A DNA stretch of 29,390 nt from a virus. The stretch lies in the IMG/VR virus record IMGVR_UViG_3300031999_000151, positions 1 through 29,390 of that record. One strand, given 5' to 3'. Positions 26,401 through 29,390 of this stretch are shown one piece after another (positions within the stretch are counted from its first letter, which is position 1; each line of letters opens with the position of its first letter). The notes under the pieces were generated by a model. It saw only the letters and a program-made list of their open reading frames with translations. It had not been told where the DNA came from and searched no databases. Position numbers and translations under genes: made by a program.

Positions 26401-28101
26401 ACATTTAAAGAATCAATGTTCAGATATCCTTATGTTGATTATTTTTCAAAATTAGTATATTCTAATTATAATGTTGATGCGACTAAATCTCGATCATCAA
26501 TAGTATATTATAATCAATATAAAGATACTATTGATGTAATTTTTATGGGATTAAATCTTTCTATAAAAGTAGAAAATCTTGCAAAAAATGTTTTGGATAT
26601 TAAAAATTATGATAGATATAAATTCTCGTTTATTTCTACAACACAACGAAATAAAGATTCAAATCGTCCTATTGAATTTATTATTAATGAAAATATAAAA
26701 ACCATATTAATGATATGGTATCAAGGAAATGATGAACTTAATTATAATGCAAGATATTCTACATTTTTACCCGGAAAAAGTTTAATGAATTACACAGGTG
26801 AAGGTTTTGTATCAACTTCTAATTCTTCTGATCATTATAGTTTTGTTAAAACACCATATTTTGTAAACAATTCTACAATTCAAAAAACTATTGAAAATTT
26901 TTACGGTACAGCTACTACATATAATAGTGCTACAGCAAATCCGTATGCGCAATTTAATAAAAATTTAGGTGAATTTAGTTCAACTTGGAATGCATTTAAT
27001 ACTAGTACTAATATAATAGCTACAAATATATTTTATATTCCTTCGGATGAAAATTATCAAACATTTTCACAATATATTGATTATATATATGCACGAAATG
27101 CTACTACTTATGGAGATTATGTATTAAATTATGGTTATAGATATCGTAGCAAAGTAAATTATTATGATAATAATACTACTAATTTAGCAACATTAAAATA
27201 TTATCTTGCAACAGCTCATACATATATTATGTATTACATTATTAGAGAAAATGAAATTATTAATAGTTTAGATTTTGGAAGTGTTGTTAATCCAATGTCA
27301 ATAACCATTAACGCTCCAAGAATATATGGTAGTATAAGTACATATAATGGATGGTTCAAACCTGATTTTAATAACATATTAGAATTTAAAACAAACGAAG
27401 AAAGTGATTTAATATCTATAGTCAATAAAGATTTTACACTTAGTAATACAAATTTAAGAACATATAACAATATTCCTCAGTTATGGTATAATAATGTCGT
27501 TTCAACTGTTTCTGCAGCAGATATTGCAGCAGGAAATGCAATTTCATATATTTCTAATTTTAATGTATTTAAAGCATTATGGGATGCAGATTATTATATA
27601 AAAGATAATGCATATGTAAATGGTTATTTATCTTCGCAAGAATTATCTTCATTTTTTGGTTCTAAATTACCTAAACTTTCTAATGAAATAACATTAGAAA
27701 AATGGGATTCTACTATGGTATCTTCACTTCAAGAGACGACTACTATAACATTATCATTTAATATAACTCGAGCTATATTATCATTATTTAAAACAAATTC
27801 AACATTTTTATCTAATTGGGCTAATTTTGGTGATTCAGATTCTACTATAGATGCTTATGTAAAAAATACTATTTTAACATATTACAATATTAGCCAACCA
27901 AAAATAAAAGTTAATTTTTATTATAAATCTCGTGATACATTATTATTACACTATACTAATGATGGAGGTTTTAAAAATGATGGTAAACAAAATTTTAATG
28001 GGCAATTAATATATCAGAATGATGAATACATATATAAAATAATAGTTTCAAAGGCTGGAAACTTCTCATACTTTATTTCATTTACATTAACAGAAAAATA
28101 A
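23401..28101 (+). CDS. Very large virion structural protein, unknown family
   Basis: 1566 residues, ATG to TAA. The protein is rich in Asn, Tyr, Ser, Ile and Asp, with no signal peptide or transmembrane segment. It reads as a chain of beta-rich domains. A recognisable early stretch is LAPLWINSKLPDYFAAFRLS (about residues 250-275), the kind of phrase I associate with uncharacterised structural proteins of environmental phages. About two dozen Asp-x-Ser motifs are spread evenly over the whole length. The position after fibre and FN3-type genes, and the length, fit a baseplate, tail-tip or long fibre component. There is no enzymatic motif. Confidence 0.75.
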   Translation: MSYSKLFNNTAVLTSKNPEVFLTLTWNTSGQYWIIPDISTVIDRKVLYINGLDANDYTGTPSLGYALELNSSNNVASFHIYTPVNYNFTERLYFKIYNSDTLSTIINYELINIKNRPYIVENNIINTFTNDNILIDDEASYMILRTNPKYTGNIVLYVDSSENMYLDTFKISDVLSNKKYRKQQISGNSVLSSDIRNTFSSLPLGELYRVDSDNTLLIDIPKTSIEDQYITTYNYGAKLLKDELYAEDNGILAPLWINSKLPDYFAAFRLSGVYNTETYDGSNLDNLAFKYLEESDLIKTWSLKPEAPLGQYLETHTADIVKIKSPLFLSLTDPSANESDPNTWYGIAVDKGVVTGRSETTHFFNQKAQNYTDLNAFVSQGFERNTLLIPNLINLEYIFTDEDVSLYSMNRYFGLYLTENVLYKIGYYLNSSSGTIEIISLDGTDSSVFMHSLIFNASTGNVASDYMNRIFVLNDNIQLQRITNVNQINEASINDYVNKPYQNIFITEAEQISYNPFMILTLNNTLEQGEHLRIINKTQNKIWEVYSVDASNFNCNRYCSISEDPSGLYPIVYRTYFDITGDISYQIQEIEAAFDLFSDFEGTQFRAGIHGDNWVSLILNDDASTNEEWLFQRITSSTLSDPNDSSSAFNSIETAGYISFFGRFTPNSSDFETITYDSSYGPIDFELFGDRNSIMINFINNETNYLYTMDSSDNIIDKFEDPTLYQGNSGWYKKILEFEVSTNLYQYIKDPLSIKDKILIMTSEEIQLIENQFNAYNLYPINISLMGINSVKDIDYTVYDISLGVKNKYKYNREDDVSSYNIFIEHDASYSLSIKGSYIIQSGTGNKIQYGITSSYTTNSLINTFDSSIKFLADTDTIVTYAVLDGSYNYQGYKDGSAGNEENICDYYDSSVLLKYGLTTPLISKWVGLGNDCRNNPIRLILDSSILNVNTNFIPDDNNFTQELTYPSFKYLTPGNRAWEDYVFYDINDVIYDADASLYLTFKESMFRYPYVDYFSKLVYSNYNVDATKSRSSIVYYNQYKDTIDVIFMGLNLSIKVENLAKNVLDIKNYDRYKFSFISTTQRNKDSNRPIEFIINENIKTILMIWYQGNDELNYNARYSTFLPGKSLMNYTGEGFVSTSNSSDHYSFVKTPYFVNNSTIQKTIENFYGTATTYNSATANPYAQFNKNLGEFSSTWNAFNTSTNIIATNIFYIPSDENYQTFSQYIDYIYARNATTYGDYVLNYGYRYRSKVNYYDNNTTNLATLKYYLATAHTYIMYYIIRENEIINSLDFGSVVNPMSITINAPRIYGSISTYNGWFKPDFNNILEFKTNEESDLISIVNKDFTLSNTNLRTYNNIPQLWYNNVVSTVSAADIAAGNAISYISNFNVFKALWDADYYIKDNAYVNGYLSSQELSSFFGSKLPKLSNEITLEKWDSTMVSSLQETTTITLSFNITRAILSLFKTNSTFLSNWANFGDSDSTIDAYVKNTILTYYNISQPKIKVNFYYKSRDTLLLHYTNDGGFKNDGKQNFNGQLIYQNDEYIYKIIVSKAGNFSYFISFTLTEK

Positions 28102-28107
28102 TAATAT

Positions 28108-29390
28108 ATGAAATTTCAATATTCACCGGGTTTATTAGGTTATGGTCCTACAGGTTCAAATGGAACTGATGGGTTTCAGGGTATGTCATTATATTTTACG
28201 GATTATGATACAATTTTTAATAAAAGTACTATAGAAACGGCTATTGAAAATAATTATACTCTTTGGTCAAATGCATTGCCCAATACAACTTTACCGGCTG
28301 ATAGAGTTTATATTACAGGAGATTTGTTTGTTAATTCAAGGGGTATAGTATATGAAATTGATGCATCAGCTAATACATTTAGTGAAACAGATGGTCAATT
28401 ATCTAAATCTGATTATTTTACTACTAATTTAATAAGAACAGATGATGGAGTTGAACGTTGGTTTAATCTAGCTGATTTAAATCAAGTCGATGGATCAATT
28501 TATACTGCTATAGCTTTAACAAATGTAGATTTAGATACTTGGACAGATAATTCACCTGCTCCTCATTATTCAGCTGGTGCAACTGTTGCAAATCAATACG
28601 CTGAGTCTGCAAGTATACTTGCGCAAGCAGGAATTTTAGAAATTAGTTGTCAATTTTTAAAAAACTTTGGAAATAATGTTACTATAGCATTATATGATAA
28701 TAGTGATGTATTATATCAAACTTTATGGACTATAAGCGCATCAGGAACATATACTACTAGTATTACAATTCCTATCGAAATAAATTTAAAGATTAAATAT
28801 ACATTTAATATTAATACTTATTATCAAATATATCGTCCTACTTTAATATCTTACGGAAGTTCTTTAATTGAAAATTATTATTTAATCGATAACACACAAT
28901 TATCCTCAACATTTAATTATGCTAACATATCAATTTATGGTATAAATTTAAACAATTTTACAAGAATTGAATGTACAGATATAATTGATGGATCATTTAA
29001 CGCGTTTACATTATATTCAACTGGAGAAAATTTAGATGTTGATGATCATCGTGCGCTAGCACTTGTTTATGAAAATAATTTAAATGTTTTTAAAATCGGT
29101 AACATTGATACAACAAATAATGTGCGAAACACATCATTAACATTTGATGTTTCTTTATTAAAACATAATAGACCATTTAGATTTAATAAAAATACCTCTT
29201 CTGATTCTGTTTTAACAAATTTAGAAAAAAATCCTGTATTATTATTTGATCCTAATTTTAATTCAGCACCAATTTCTTTTCAAAATTATGTAGCATCAGC
29301 AAATGACATTACAATAAATTGGAAATTATCAGATTTTTCTAATGATACATCTGTCATAGGAGATTTATATTTTTACAAAGAACCTTCTTT
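28108..29390 (+). CDS. Structural protein with short collagen-like N-terminus (partial)
   Basis: The ATG at 28108 lies 6 bp after the preceding stop, and the frame stays open for 427 codons to the right edge. The product starts MKFQYSPGLLGYGPTGSNGT, with a short Gly-x-y stretch (GPTGSNGTDGFQG) like a collagen-type fibre start, and continues with Ser/Thr/Asn-rich beta sequence. Asp-x-Ser motifs occur again (IDASANTF, VDGSIYT, IDGSFNAF, FDVSLLK). The family is not recognised. It probably belongs to the same tail or baseplate assembly; the C-terminus lies outside the window. Confidence 0.8.
   Translation, partial: MKFQYSPGLLGYGPTGSNGTDGFQGMSLYFTDYDTIFNKSTIETAIENNYTLWSNALPNTTLPADRVYITGDLFVNSRGIVYEIDASANTFSETDGQLSKSDYFTTNLIRTDDGVERWFNLADLNQVDGSIYTAIALTNVDLDTWTDNSPAPHYSAGATVANQYAESASILAQAGILEISCQFLKNFGNNVTIALYDNSDVLYQTLWTISASGTYTTSITIPIEINLKIKYTFNINTYYQIYRPTLISYGSSLIENYYLIDNTQLSSTFNYANISIYGINLNNFTRIECTDIIDGSFNAFTLYSTGENLDVDDHRALALVYENNLNVFKIGNIDTTNNVRNTSLTFDVSLLKHNRPFRFNKNTSSDSVLTNLEKNPVLLFDPNFNSAPISFQNYVASANDITINWKLSDFSNDTSVIGDLYFYKEPS

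Overview
The window looks like part of the genome of a large tailed bacteriophage (Caudoviricetes). It is very AT-rich, densely coded, and dominated by giant virion or tail-fibre proteins. The host is probably a member of the Bacteroidota. This is an inference from A/T-rich leaders with no recognisable Shine-Dalgarno sequence in front of nearly every gene, and from the style of the carbohydrate-active domains. No capsid, terminase or polymerase gene is present to fix the taxonomy.

Layout. Positions 1-5828 are a leftward block. In order of transcription (right to left) it holds an S1-domain RNA-binding protein, a relic of a GIY-YIG endonuclease, an amidoligase-like protein with a beta-helical C-terminus, a second truncated GIY-YIG endonuclease, a 28-codon ORF, a conserved-looking phage protein (possibly neck or connector), and a modular repeat protein that runs off the left edge. 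An 88-bp AT-rich divergent spacer (5829-5916) separates it from a rightward block that continues to the right edge.

The rightward block encodes the host-contact apparatus: a repeat-shaft tail fibre (5917-7992); a LamG-type lectin domain protein (7995-8774); a 2053-residue multidomain protein carrying a DUF4038/GH140-like glycosidase, two tandem cadherin-like plus beta-helix modules and a PL14-like lyase domain (8794-14955); and a jelly-roll, lyase-like gene split by a frameshift (14909-15722). After a perfect-palindrome terminator and a 352-bp non-coding gap come a 1372-residue fibre with a self-cleaving S74 chaperone (16075-20193) and four further large structural proteins of unknown function (20196-29390, the last partial). 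The non-coding gap carries what looks like the decayed 3' end of a TnpB gene with its right-end hairpin (IS200/IS605 type).

How it fits together: the rightward genes probably build fibres, spikes and baseplate parts that bind and degrade surface polysaccharide. The fibre shafts share nearly identical 40-residue repeats, and the two beta-helix modules of the giant protein are internal duplicates, so the locus evolves by module copying. The most unusual signal is compositional. Rightward proteins of unrelated folds are strongly enriched in Asp-x-Ser (usually followed by a hydrophobic residue), whereas the leftward proteins are not. No rRNA, tRNA or CRISPR array was seen.
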